In this document: positions 1 to 7,409 of the stretch, piece after piece
Layout of the letters: each line of letters starts with the position of its first letter
Position numbering within the stretch: the stretch's first letter is position 1
Origin: an uncultured Lachnospiraceae bacterium
Lineage (GTDB): Bacteria > Bacillota > Clostridia > Lachnospirales > Lachnospiraceae
Direction: 5' to 3'
Assembly: GCA_902489925.1 (NCBI GenBank)
Contig: CABUBX010000104.1
Span: 1 to 7,912, forward strand
Length of the DNA: 7,912 nucleotides
The notes under the pieces: model-generated
Told to the model about the DNA's origin: nothing
Seen by the model: only the letters and a program-made list of their open reading frames with translations
Databases searched by the model: none
Made by a program: the position numbers and the translations under genes

Positions 1-1182
1 TTTATTGATGTGCATGGACATATTGACGGGCATTTTTACAGTGGTGAGCTGTCAGCCTGTCAGGGAATTACAACAACAATAGGCGGAAACTGCGGGCTGA
101 GCCCTTTAGATATCGGGCAGTTTTTTGAAGAACAGACGGCCGGGGGATTCTATATCAATCAGGTTGAATTTATCGGACATTCGTTTACCTTGAGAAAAGC
201 AGTGGGGCTTTATGATACTTTTGAAAAAGCAAGCCCGGCTCAGATTGAGCAGATGCTTGCCCTTGCACAAAAAGGGTTTGATGACGGTGCGTGCGGCATA
301 TCCTTTGGACTGGATTATTCACCGGGGGCGTCAATCGAAGAAATGCGGGCACTTTGTGCACTTGCAGTTAAAAATAACAAGCCGATGGCAGTACATACCC
401 GGCTTTTTACGGATAATGACATGAATTCTCTTTATGAGATCCTGGCGGTTGCAAAAGCAACCGGTGTCAAAGTATTGATTTCACACTTTGTTTACCAATA
501 TGGCAACGGCAGTATGGAGGAGGCTTTGCAGATTGTTGATAAAGCAAGAAGTGAAGGACTGAATATTTGGATAGACAGCGGGATGTATACGGATTGGTCA
601 ACTTATGTCGGTACAGAAACTTATAGTGAGGAAGCCATCCGTGATAATGGTTATGTGTTTGGTGATTTTGTTGTGGCAACCGGAAAGTATACAGGTCAGC
701 GAATGACAAGGCAGATTTATGAAGAACTTCGCGCCTGCTGCCCGGATGATTCTGTGATTTGTTTTACAGGAAAGCCTGAGGAGATTCATATGGCATTGAT
801 GGCGGACTACGCAATGCCATCGACAGACGCAGGCGGTTATGATGAAGGTGAGGGGCATCCGCAGATTGCCGGTACATATCCAAAGTTTTTTATTGATATG
901 GTCAGAGAGAAAAAGTGTCTGACGGTTGAAGAAGCTGTTTTTAAGGCATCTTTGCTTCCGGCGCAGTTTTTTAAAATGGATAAAAAGGGTGTCATTGCAT
1001 CCGGCATGGATGCAGATATTGTTGTGATGGACTTGGAAAAGCTGACAGACCATGCGGCATTTCCTCATCTTGGACGGCCTGACGGGAAACCGGAGGGCAT
1101 TGACGAGGTTATCGTTGGCGGCGAGCCGGTGGTACATCACGGCCAATTTACAAAAATACGCCCGGGAAGGATTATCAAATGA
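1..1182 (+). CDS. N-acyl-D-amino-acid deacylase-like amidohydrolase, 5' truncated
   Basis: A metal-dependent amidohydrolase (TIM-barrel superfamily) whose start lies before the window; 393 codons remain. The first codons read FIDVHGH, the HxH metal motif after strand 1 (His at nt 13-15 and 19-21). Next comes GGNCGLS, whose Cys (nt 91-93) matches the metal-bridging Cys of D-aminoacylases. Further likely ligands are His in AVHTR (394-396), His in ISHF (484-486) and the catalytic Asp in STDAGG (826-828). The C-terminus (GxDADIVVMD, then GIDEVIVGGEPVVHHG and PGR) is the usual composite beta-sandwich ending. In this family the HxH motif usually lies some 55-65 residues in, so roughly that much is missing. 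The family hydrolyses N-acyl-D-amino acids to D-amino acid plus carboxylate; the exact substrate is not readable here. No signal peptide can be judged. It overlaps the next gene by 4 bp (ATGA), so it is cotranscribed with the ABC importer. A dihydroorotase- or dipeptidase-like role cannot be excluded. Confidence 0.85.
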   Translation, partial: FIDVHGHIDGHFYSGELSACQGITTTIGGNCGLSPLDIGQFFEEQTAGGFYINQVEFIGHSFTLRKAVGLYDTFEKASPAQIEQMLALAQKGFDDGACGISFGLDYSPGASIEEMRALCALAVKNNKPMAVHTRLFTDNDMNSLYEILAVAKATGVKVLISHFVYQYGNGSMEEALQIVDKARSEGLNIWIDSGMYTDWSTYVGTETYSEEAIRDNGYVFGDFVVATGKYTGQRMTRQIYEELRACCPDDSVICFTGKPEEIHMALMADYAMPSTDAGGYDEGEGHPQIAGTYPKFFIDMVREKKCLTVEEAVFKASLLPAQFFKMDKKGVIASGMDADIVVMDLEKLTDHAAFPHLGRPDGKPEGIDEVIVGGEPVVHHGQFTKIRPGRIIK

Positions 1183-2294
1183 AGGATTTAATAAAGGAAG
1201 AAAAGCCAGTGATACTGGAGTTGAAAAATGTTAAAAAGAGCTTCGGGGAGACCGGAGTATTAAATGGCATCAGTCTTTCAGTCAGGGAAGGCGATTTTGT
1301 GACGCTGCTTGGTTCATCGGGCTGCGGAAAGACGACAACGCTGAGAATTATTGCCGGTCTTGAGTCGCCGGATGAGGGTGAAGTTTTACTTGACGGTGTG
1401 CAGATGGGAAATATGGCGCCGGAAAAAAGAAATGTGAATACAGTATTTCAAAATTATGCACTTTTTCCGCATATGAGTGTTTATGACAATATCGCTTACG
1501 GCCTTAAAATCAAAAAGGTTGCCAAAGCAGAGATTAAAGAGCGGGTCACAAAGATGTTGGCTTTAGTCCAGCTGGAGGGCTTTGAAAAACGTATGCCGTC
1601 AGAGATGAGCGGCGGTCAGAAGCAGCGTGTAGCGATTGCAAGGGCATTGATTAATAATCCTAAAGTATTACTTCTGGATGAACCTTTAGGTGCCCTTGAT
1701 TTGCAGCTGCGCCGTCAGATGCAGCATGAGCTTAAAAAGCTTCAGAAAAAGCTTGGTATTACGTTTATCTATATCACGCATGACCAAGAAGAAGCAATCA
1801 ATATGTCGGATGTGATTGTCGTGATGAAGGATGGCGTGTTTGAACAGGCAGGAAGTCCGTCGGAAATATACGATTATCCAAAGACCAGCTATGTGGCAAG
1901 ATTTGTCGGTTCGGCCAATATTTTGTCCGGAAAGGCTGTCCGCACAGAAGGTGACAATGTTGTTATAGAAAACGATTACGGATTGATGGCATGCAAAAAG
2001 GAAAGCTATACAATTCATGAGGGTGATATGCTCACCGTTGCTGTTCGGAGTGAAAATATCAGTGTGTGGCGCGAACAAAAATCAGCATATGCTATTCGCG
2101 GCACAATTACTGAAAAGAGCTTTGTCGGCGGGATGCTCAGAATTGTTGTGACACTTCCGAATCATACAGAAGTTATTGTCAGCCGTCATGGTATTAACTT
2201 TAATTACGATATCGGCGAAAATGTCTTTCTCGAGTGGAAAGCAGGCGCTGCCGTGCTTGTAGATATGGAGGGCCGAGATGAAAAAGAAGAATAA
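1179..2294 (+). CDS. potA: ABC transporter ATP-binding protein, spermidine/putrescine (PotA) family
   Basis: Cytoplasmic ATPase subunit of a Pot-type importer, 371 aa, a normal length. Nucleotide-binding domain: Walker A GSSGCGKT at residues 45-52, Q-loop Gln91 in VFQNYALFPH, signature SGGQKQR from 144, Walker B VLLLDEP at 163-169, D-loop GALD at 171-174 and switch His201 in THDQEEA. The part after about residue 240 is a TOBE regulatory/substrate-sensing domain typical of PotA, MalK and FbpC. The start at 1179 is supported by GGGAAGG at 1164-1170, 8 nt upstream, and by the ATGA overlap with the amidohydrolase stop, which suggests translational coupling. The 3' end overlaps the permease gene by 17 bp. 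The ATPase motifs are intact. PotA-class ATPases serve several substrates, so the polyamine label is a family name only. Confidence 0.95.
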   Translation: MKDLIKEEKPVILELKNVKKSFGETGVLNGISLSVREGDFVTLLGSSGCGKTTTLRIIAGLESPDEGEVLLDGVQMGNMAPEKRNVNTVFQNYALFPHMSVYDNIAYGLKIKKVAKAEIKERVTKMLALVQLEGFEKRMPSEMSGGQKQRVAIARALINNPKVLLLDEPLGALDLQLRRQMQHELKKLQKKLGITFIYITHDQEEAINMSDVIVVMKDGVFEQAGSPSEIYDYPKTSYVARFVGSANILSGKAVRTEGDNVVIENDYGLMACKKESYTIHEGDMLTVAVRSENISVWREQKSAYAIRGTITEKSFVGGMLRIVVTLPNHTEVIVSRHGINFNYDIGENVFLEWKAGAAVLVDMEGRDEKEE

Positions 2295-3135
2295 ATGGTG
2301 GCTTTGTGTGGCGCCTCTTTATATCTTTACATTGCTTTTTGTTCTTGGACCGATGATTTATATGGTTGCGGTCAGTTTTGCGACAAATAATGGTGATGGC
2401 TATGGATTTACATGGCTGTTTACAACCGAGAACTTTAAAAAGATGCTGGACCCAGTCTATCTGGATTGCTTTTTACAGTCGTTTAAGCTCGCTTTTTCGA
2501 CAACGCTGATTGTGATTGCCATCGGTTATCCGTTTGGCTATTTTATGGCAAAGCTTTCCGAGCGGGGCAAAAAGCTGATGATGTTTTTAATTATGGTACC
2601 GTTTTGGACAAGCTCTCTTATTCGTCTTTACGGATGGATTATTATTTTACAGGCGAAAGGTATATTTAACTCTGCCCTTATGGGACTTGGGATTATAGAT
2701 GAGCCGCTGAAGATATTGTATTCGTATCCGGCGGTGCTTATCGGTATGGTGTATGCCCTGCTGCCTTTTATGATTCTTGCTGTATATTCAAGTGTTGAGA
2801 AGATGGACTGGTCACTTGTTGCAGCGGCGAGAGATTTGGGGGCGTCGCCTTTTAGGGCTTTTTTGACAGTGACATTAAAATTGACGCTTCCGGGACTTTT
2901 ATCCGGTGTCATTTTGACTTTTGTGCCGTCGATGGGATTGTTCTTTATTGCTGATATTTTGGGCGGCAATAAAATTGTTCTCGTGGGAAGTCTGATTCAG
3001 GACCAGCTGACAAGAGGTAGCAACTGGCCGTTTGCGGCTGCATTGGCGGTTATTCTTACAATTATGACGAGTCTTATGATTTTTGTTTACCGAAAAGTCA
3101 CTCATGTAAAGGATTTGGAGGGTATATTCCAATGA
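2278..3135 (+). CDS. potB: ABC transporter permease, PotB family
   Basis: First membrane subunit of the importer, 285 aa. About six transmembrane helices are visible, near residues 8-33, 70-92, 99-121, 150-171, 205-227 and 251-271. The cytoplasmic EAA loop that docks on the ATPase is seen as VAAARDLGASPFRAF at about 181-195. The family partner is PotC, with which it forms a heterodimeric channel. The start at 2278 has GGAGGG at 2267-2272 with a 5-nt spacer and lies inside the end of potA in another frame. The next gene starts in a 4-bp ATGA overlap. Family membership is clear from the EAA loop and gene order; substrate is not determined by this subunit. Confidence 0.93.
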   Translation: MKKKNKWWLCVAPLYIFTLLFVLGPMIYMVAVSFATNNGDGYGFTWLFTTENFKKMLDPVYLDCFLQSFKLAFSTTLIVIAIGYPFGYFMAKLSERGKKLMMFLIMVPFWTSSLIRLYGWIIILQAKGIFNSALMGLGIIDEPLKILYSYPAVLIGMVYALLPFMILAVYSSVEKMDWSLVAAARDLGASPFRAFLTVTLKLTLPGLLSGVILTFVPSMGLFFIADILGGNKIVLVGSLIQDQLTRGSNWPFAAALAVILTIMTSLMIFVYRKVTHVKDLEGIFQ

Positions 3136-3917
3136 AGAAAAAGAAGTTTCAATTATCAAAAATATATCTTGCCGTCGTTATGCTGGTGACTTATTTGCCG
3201 ATTGCCATGGTTGTCATTTTTTCGTTTAATGATTCAAAATTGACGGTCGGCTGGAAGGGCTTCACCTTGAAATGGTACGAGTCACTTTTTAATAACGGCG
3301 CTTTAATGGAAGCTTTGAGAAACAGTATCGTGCTGGGACTCATAAGCTGTGCGGCTGCGGCAGTCATCGGTACGCTTGGGGCTATTGGCATGGCGAGAGT
3401 CAATTATAAAAGCAAGGGCATGATGGAGTATTTATCAACGATTCCGATTATGGTTCCTGAAATTATTCTCGGTATGGTATTTATGGCGTTTTTTGCTTTG
3501 CTCGGGCTGCCCTTTGGTATGACAACACTTGTCATTGCCCACACCGCCTTTTGTATACCGTATGTGTTTATGATGGTTAAAGCAAGGCTTGTCGGAATTG
3601 ATAAGTCATTGGAGGAGGCTGCGAGAGACCTTGGTGCATCTCCGAGCCGGATTTTTTTCGATATTACAATGCCGCTGATTATGCCGGCAGTTGCTTCCGG
3701 CTGTCTTTTAGCTTTTGCGATGTCCTTTGATGATGTTGTCATTAGTATTTTTGTCAACGGACCGAAGCTGTCAACATTGCCGATTAAGGTGTATACACAG
3801 TTAAAAACAGGTGTGACACCGGAAATCAACGCATTATGTACAATCATATTGGTTGTCGTTATTTTGATATTACTCTTGTCATCACTTTTTGAAAAGAGAA
3901 AAAAGAAGGCAAGGTAA
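3132..3917 (+). CDS. potC: ABC transporter permease, PotC family
   Basis: Second membrane subunit, 261 aa, typical of PotC. Hydrophobic helices lie near residues 11-32, 63-87, 103-125, 132-152, 184-206 and 233-254. The EAA loop is LEEAARDLGASPSRIFF at about 160-176, a closer match to the consensus than the PotB copy. The conserved AFAMSFDDVVIS stretch (about 194-205) is characteristic of PotC-type permeases. GGAGGG at 3117-3122 lies 9 nt before the start, and the ATG overlaps the potB stop (ATGA). The gene ends with a double stop, TAA then TGA in frame (3915-3920). A basic tail (EKRKKKAR) faces the cytoplasm by the positive-inside rule. Confidence 0.94.
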   Translation: MKKKKFQLSKIYLAVVMLVTYLPIAMVVIFSFNDSKLTVGWKGFTLKWYESLFNNGALMEALRNSIVLGLISCAAAAVIGTLGAIGMARVNYKSKGMMEYLSTIPIMVPEIILGMVFMAFFALLGLPFGMTTLVIAHTAFCIPYVFMMVKARLVGIDKSLEEAARDLGASPSRIFFDITMPLIMPAVASGCLLAFAMSFDDVVISIFVNGPKLSTLPIKVYTQLKTGVTPEINALCTIILVVVILILLLSSLFEKRKKKAR

Positions 3918-3962
3918 TGATATAAAATGTTCAGCGCCGGATGAGCGCAGAAGGGAGAAAAG
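3918..3962 (+). other. potC-potD intercistronic gap with small GC hairpin
   Basis: The only real gap inside the operon. It holds a second stop codon, a self-complementary pair GCGC (3934-3937) and GCGC (3945-3948) around a 7-nt loop, and the potD ribosome binding site. The 4-bp stem is short and has no T-tract, so it is not a terminator. At most it could act as an mRNA-processing or stability element that favours higher binding-protein levels. No promoter-like hexamers are evident. Confidence 0.25.
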
Positions 3963-5045
3963 ATGAAAAAAAGAGTTATTGCTGCCGCAATGGCAGTCAC
4001 AGCCGCTTTTTCTTTGGCAGCCTGCGGAAAGCAGATGAACACAAATCCTAATGGAGATACAGCACCTGCACAGTCACAGGAAGCCGGTGAACAGGGTGAA
4101 TTGGTATTATTCACATGGGAAAATATGTTCCCACAGGAGGTTTTAGACGGTTTCACAGAAAAGACAGGGGTAAAAATTATTTACTCTAACTTTGACACAG
4201 ATGAGACAATGCTTGAAAAACTTTCTCAGGCTGACGGCGGTGACTATGACCTTATTATTGCGGATGATTACATCATCGAACAGGCTGTAAAGGAAGGCCT
4301 TGTTCAGGAAATCGACAAAAATGCCGTAACAAATTTCGGTAATATTAATCCTTTATATCAGGGACAGTTTTATGACACAGAAGACAAGTATACAGTGCCT
4401 TATGGCGCAGGTATTCCTTTAATTGTTTATGACCCTGAACAGATTGATTTTGAAATTAAAGGCTATGCCGATTTGTGGAATCCGGCGCTTGAGGATAAGC
4501 TGGCATTGACAGCCAATTATCGTGTCATCAACGGTATCACATTGCTTTCTATGGGAAAATCCATGAATGAAACAGACCCTGCAGTGATTGCAGAAGCAGG
4601 CAAAAAGCTTCTTGAGCTTGCGCCGAATGTGCGTATGATTCAGGATGATAATACCCAGAATGCACTTCTAAACGGCGAGGCTGCTGTGGCATTTCTTTAT
4701 ACATCACAGGTGACACAGGTGCTTGCCGAAAATCCGGACCTTAAAGTTGTATATCCTGAGGAAGGCTTGGGCTTTGGCATTATGGCGGGATTTATTCCTA
4801 AAAATGCACCGAATGCAAAGGCTGCCAATGAATTTTTAAACTATATTCTTGAGCCTGAGGTATCCAAACAGTGCATAGAGTTTATCGGTTACTATAACAC
4901 AAATAAGGCGGCAGACGGCATTGTAAATCCTGAGCTTGTCGTACCTGAAAATATAACAAAGGGCGAGATTGTTCAAAATGTTCCGGCAGAAGCCGATGAG
5001 GTTTATAATAAGAACTGGACAGAATTTAAAGCGGCCTGCGATTAA
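3963..5045 (+). CDS. potD: PotD-like extracellular substrate-binding lipoprotein, atypical ligand pocket
   Basis: Solute-binding protein of the importer, 360 aa. The signal peptide is KKR, then an Ala-rich core and lipobox LAAC with the lipidated Cys at 21. A flexible linker rich in Pro, Gln and Glu (22-45) follows, so it is tethered to the outer membrane face. The fold matches PotD (start LVLFTWENMFP, then GVKIIYSNFDTDETMLEKL, DLIIADDY, YADLWNP, EFLNYILEPEV). Compared from memory with E. coli PotD, Trp34 and Tyr85 are kept (Trp52, Tyr103). However Asp168, Glu171, Trp229, Trp255 and Asp257 appear as Asn185, Val188, Tyr246, Gly272 and Met274. The acids that clamp amino groups are therefore gone, and a polyamine ligand is doubtful. 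GGGAG at 3953-3957 lies 5 nt before the ATG. A 45-bp gap separates it from potC. Family is sure; ligand unknown. Confidence 0.92.
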   Translation: MKKRVIAAAMAVTAAFSLAACGKQMNTNPNGDTAPAQSQEAGEQGELVLFTWENMFPQEVLDGFTEKTGVKIIYSNFDTDETMLEKLSQADGGDYDLIIADDYIIEQAVKEGLVQEIDKNAVTNFGNINPLYQGQFYDTEDKYTVPYGAGIPLIVYDPEQIDFEIKGYADLWNPALEDKLALTANYRVINGITLLSMGKSMNETDPAVIAEAGKKLLELAPNVRMIQDDNTQNALLNGEAAVAFLYTSQVTQVLAENPDLKVVYPEEGLGFGIMAGFIPKNAPNAKAANEFLNYILEPEVSKQCIEFIGYYNTNKAADGIVNPELVVPENITKGEIVQNVPAEADEVYNKNWTEFKAACD

Positions 5046-5104
5046 TGAAAAGCAAGACGTATCGTATGTTAATACTGATTTTTAGATTCTGAATTTTAAA
5101 ATAG

Positions 5105-5165
5105 AAATCTCCCATAGAAAACAAGACATGTTGTACTTGATTTTCTGTGGGAGATTTTGTTTTTT
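5105..5165. terminator. Bidirectional intrinsic terminator between convergent genes
   Basis: The left arm, 5105-5125, pairs with 5136-5157 to form a stem of about 21 bp. It is AAATCTCCCA with TGGGAGATTT at the base, one T-G wobble, AGAAAA with TTTTCT, and CAAG with CTTG at the top, with one bulged A at 5140. The loop is 10 nt (5126-5135). On the + strand a T-run (TTTTTT at 5160-5165) follows, ending the potD transcript. Read on the - strand, the stem is followed by a weaker CTATTTTAAAATTC tail, 11 nt or so beyond the sulfatase stop codon. It therefore most likely serves both genes. Confidence 0.88.
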
Positions 5166-5168
5166 ATT

Positions 5169-7409
5169 CTAAGACTGATTAGTGCCGGTATCAATGCTTC
5201 CTAAAGGCTCGCTTTCTCCCGGAACTGTATGAGTGCTTTCGTCGGTTTCAGAAACGGAAGGTGCAGGATTTGCAGTCATAGAGCCTGCCGGAATAATGTC
5301 TGCTTCATTCACCGGGGCGCCGTTTGGAAGGATAAGCTTGTAATAGTTTGTATCCTGAATCAGTGTTGTTGCCTGAAGCTTATAGCTGACGGCAGTTTTC
5401 ATTGCATCAACATAAGTATCAATGTCATCCTGTGACATATTTACGCCGGCTGCCGGGGTAAATTCGCCGGTATAGCTGTTGTAAAAGCCCTTATCTGACT
5501 TCCAGCTTCTTGAGCAGAAAATAACAAATCCTTCGGAGTCAGACAAAATGTCCTGACCTGCGATGAGTCGTGAATCATAGTTTAATCCAAGTAAGTTTGA
5601 GACAGTCGGAAGTACATCGACCTGTCCGCATACCTTGTCAACAATGATTGGCTCAGTCATACTTGCAGACCAAATGATGAGTGAGTTTTTGTAAACATCA
5701 AAGTTCAGATTTTCTTCATTCAGACGCTTTGTATCTTCTGAATCACCGAATTTTTGTCCGGTAAGTTCCTCCAATACAGGAAGGTCAAAATAAGGAATAT
5801 GGTCGGGCGCCATAACAATTAAAGTCTTGTCTGCGATTCCGGCGCTTTCAAGCTTGCTGACAAGTGTTGTAAGACCTTTTTCAAGCTCGAGGTTTGCAGC
5901 AACATAATCCTTTGTTGCCTGGGAATATGGCAAATCCTTGACAAGATCGGCATTTCTTACAGCCATGGAGTTTCCGCCGTCTGTGTAAGGCATATGTCCG
6001 CTGATTGTCAGGTAATAAATATTAAACGGCTGTCTGTTGACATATAAATCAAAGGTTTCGGTAATCATATATTCGTCAGACTGAGGCCATATATTATTTC
6101 CGTATTGATTTTTTTCAAGCTCAAGCTGTGCGCTGTCATTCCATTCATAGCCGAGTGCCGTGTGGGACTGGCGGCGTTCATAGACATCACCGTTAAAGTG
6201 ATAGCCGATGGAGTTATAGCCGAGATTTGTCAGCTGGCTGCATAAGGTAAATGGCATACTTAACGGGTAAGTGCCGACAACACCCATTGTTCTTGGTTCT
6301 CCGTTTTTCGGATAAAGACCTAAAAGGTTCTGACATTCACCGTTTGATGTACTTGTATAGTGCAAAGGTGTATAAAAATTGTTAAATACAAAACCTTCAT
6401 GTGTCAGCTTATATAAAGTCGGTGTCAGCTCTTTGTCAATCATATACCCCGAAAAACCTTCGGCTGTAATGAATATGACATTGTAGCCTTTAAACATGCC
6501 GGTGTACTTGTTTTTATTTGTCGGTGTAAGGCTTGAAAAATATTCATTCAGCCATTTTACGGATTCATTGCCGTTTGAGGCGCTTAACCCGTCAAAGTCC
6601 AAATCAAGTACGTTTGGCGAAGTGTCAATAACTGCGGCTTCGGACTCGTTTGAGTTCTCATCGGTTTCGCCGCCGGTTTGAGGGCTTTTTTGAAGGCTGC
6701 CCAGTTTGTCAAAATCGGCATCGTCGATAGATAAGTCACGGCTGACACCAAACATAGTATGTTTAATATCAAGGCGAAGCATCGTAATGAGACCGAGCTG
6801 TCGAACCTGTTCCTCAATTTCTGTATCGGTGTGGTAAAGCTCGGCAGGTTTTAAATCGCCGCCATAAGGAAGTCTTAGGGCAATTAATCCAAATACATGG
6901 AAGAAAACAATACCAAGCAGTGTCAGTACAGATAAGGCCGCCGGTTTTTGACCGAATTTAATACGTTTTCTCAATACTGTCAAAAGAAGAATCAGGGGAA
7001 CAAACATCAGCAGAAGCCCGAAAATATTCATAAAAATACCTTTGAATATTGCCCCTGTATAATCGCCGAGTTTGTTGTTCATTGCCATAGAAAGTGAGCT
7101 TGCAATTTGATAGTATTGGGCCAGGACGGTTTTGCATATGATTTCAACACAGAAGATGAAGCCGAGAAAACCGGTTAAAACACAGCCGATAATACGGTTT
7201 GCGGTTTCCGGGAAAAAACTTGTGAGAAGGACACATACAAGACCTCCTGCAATGCTGAAAAACAGATAAATCGGTATGTATTTAATTCCAAGCTTCATGT
7301 ATATGTGGAATGCCAACTCCATATAAAAAATTGCTGCCGGGAAAAATATAAGCGTACTAAATGCAGCGGCTGCCTTTGGGGCAGCAGGACGCTTTTCCTT
7401 TGCCAACAT
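5169..7409 (-). CDS. LTA synthase family protein (phosphoglycerol transferase, sulfatase fold)
   Basis: A polytopic membrane enzyme related to LtaS, which moves glycerol phosphate from phosphatidylglycerol to a growing polymer or glycolipid outside the membrane. Five TM helices lie near residues 17-38, 44-66, 72-97, 123-147 and 157-180 of this 746-aa frame, as in LtaS. An acidic Ser/Asn-rich linker (about 226-300) leads to the enzyme domain. Visible active-site motifs are the metal Glu317 in ITAEGF, the likely catalytic Thr354 in YTSTSNGE (compare Thr-Ser-x-x-Glu around LtaS Thr300), His472 in ISGHMPY, Asp536-His537 in MAPDHIPYFD and the family signature VDVLPTVSNLLGL at 597-609. A low-complexity acidic Ser/Thr/Pro tail (about 710-746) ends the protein. 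The ATG at 7409 has only a weak GGA before it and the frame stays open to 7652, so the real start is probably at 7827 across a frameshift. Which polymer or lipid it makes cannot be told. Confidence 0.9.
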   Translation of the reverse strand: MLAKEKRPAAPKAAAAFSTLIFFPAAIFYMELAFHIYMKLGIKYIPIYLFFSIAGGLVCVLLTSFFPETANRIIGCVLTGFLGFIFCVEIICKTVLAQYYQIASSLSMAMNNKLGDYTGAIFKGIFMNIFGLLLMFVPLILLLTVLRKRIKFGQKPAALSVLTLLGIVFFHVFGLIALRLPYGGDLKPAELYHTDTEIEEQVRQLGLITMLRLDIKHTMFGVSRDLSIDDADFDKLGSLQKSPQTGGETDENSNESEAAVIDTSPNVLDLDFDGLSASNGNESVKWLNEYFSSLTPTNKNKYTGMFKGYNVIFITAEGFSGYMIDKELTPTLYKLTHEGFVFNNFYTPLHYTSTSNGECQNLLGLYPKNGEPRTMGVVGTYPLSMPFTLCSQLTNLGYNSIGYHFNGDVYERRQSHTALGYEWNDSAQLELEKNQYGNNIWPQSDEYMITETFDLYVNRQPFNIYYLTISGHMPYTDGGNSMAVRNADLVKDLPYSQATKDYVAANLELEKGLTTLVSKLESAGIADKTLIVMAPDHIPYFDLPVLEELTGQKFGDSEDTKRLNEENLNFDVYKNSLIIWSASMTEPIIVDKVCGQVDVLPTVSNLLGLNYDSRLIAGQDILSDSEGFVIFCSRSWKSDKGFYNSYTGEFTPAAGVNMSQDDIDTYVDAMKTAVSYKLQATTLIQDTNYYKLILPNGAPVNEADIIPAGSMTANPAPSVSETDESTHTVPGESEPLGSIDTGTNQS

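Noticed and set aside
598..1146. A 182-codon - strand open frame inside the amidohydrolase gene
   Set aside because: The + strand protein carries conserved metal-site motifs; the reverse translation is Cys/His-rich noise.
3404..4156. A 250-codon - strand open frame across potC and the start of potD
   Set aside because: It mirrors the codon pattern of two clear + strand genes, has no RBS or family resemblance, and spans their intercistronic gap.
5053..5127. CAAGAC occurring at 5053-5058 and 5122-5127 near the terminator, considered as a duplication
   Set aside because: Only six bases match exactly and the flanks align poorly; consistent with chance in AT-rich DNA.
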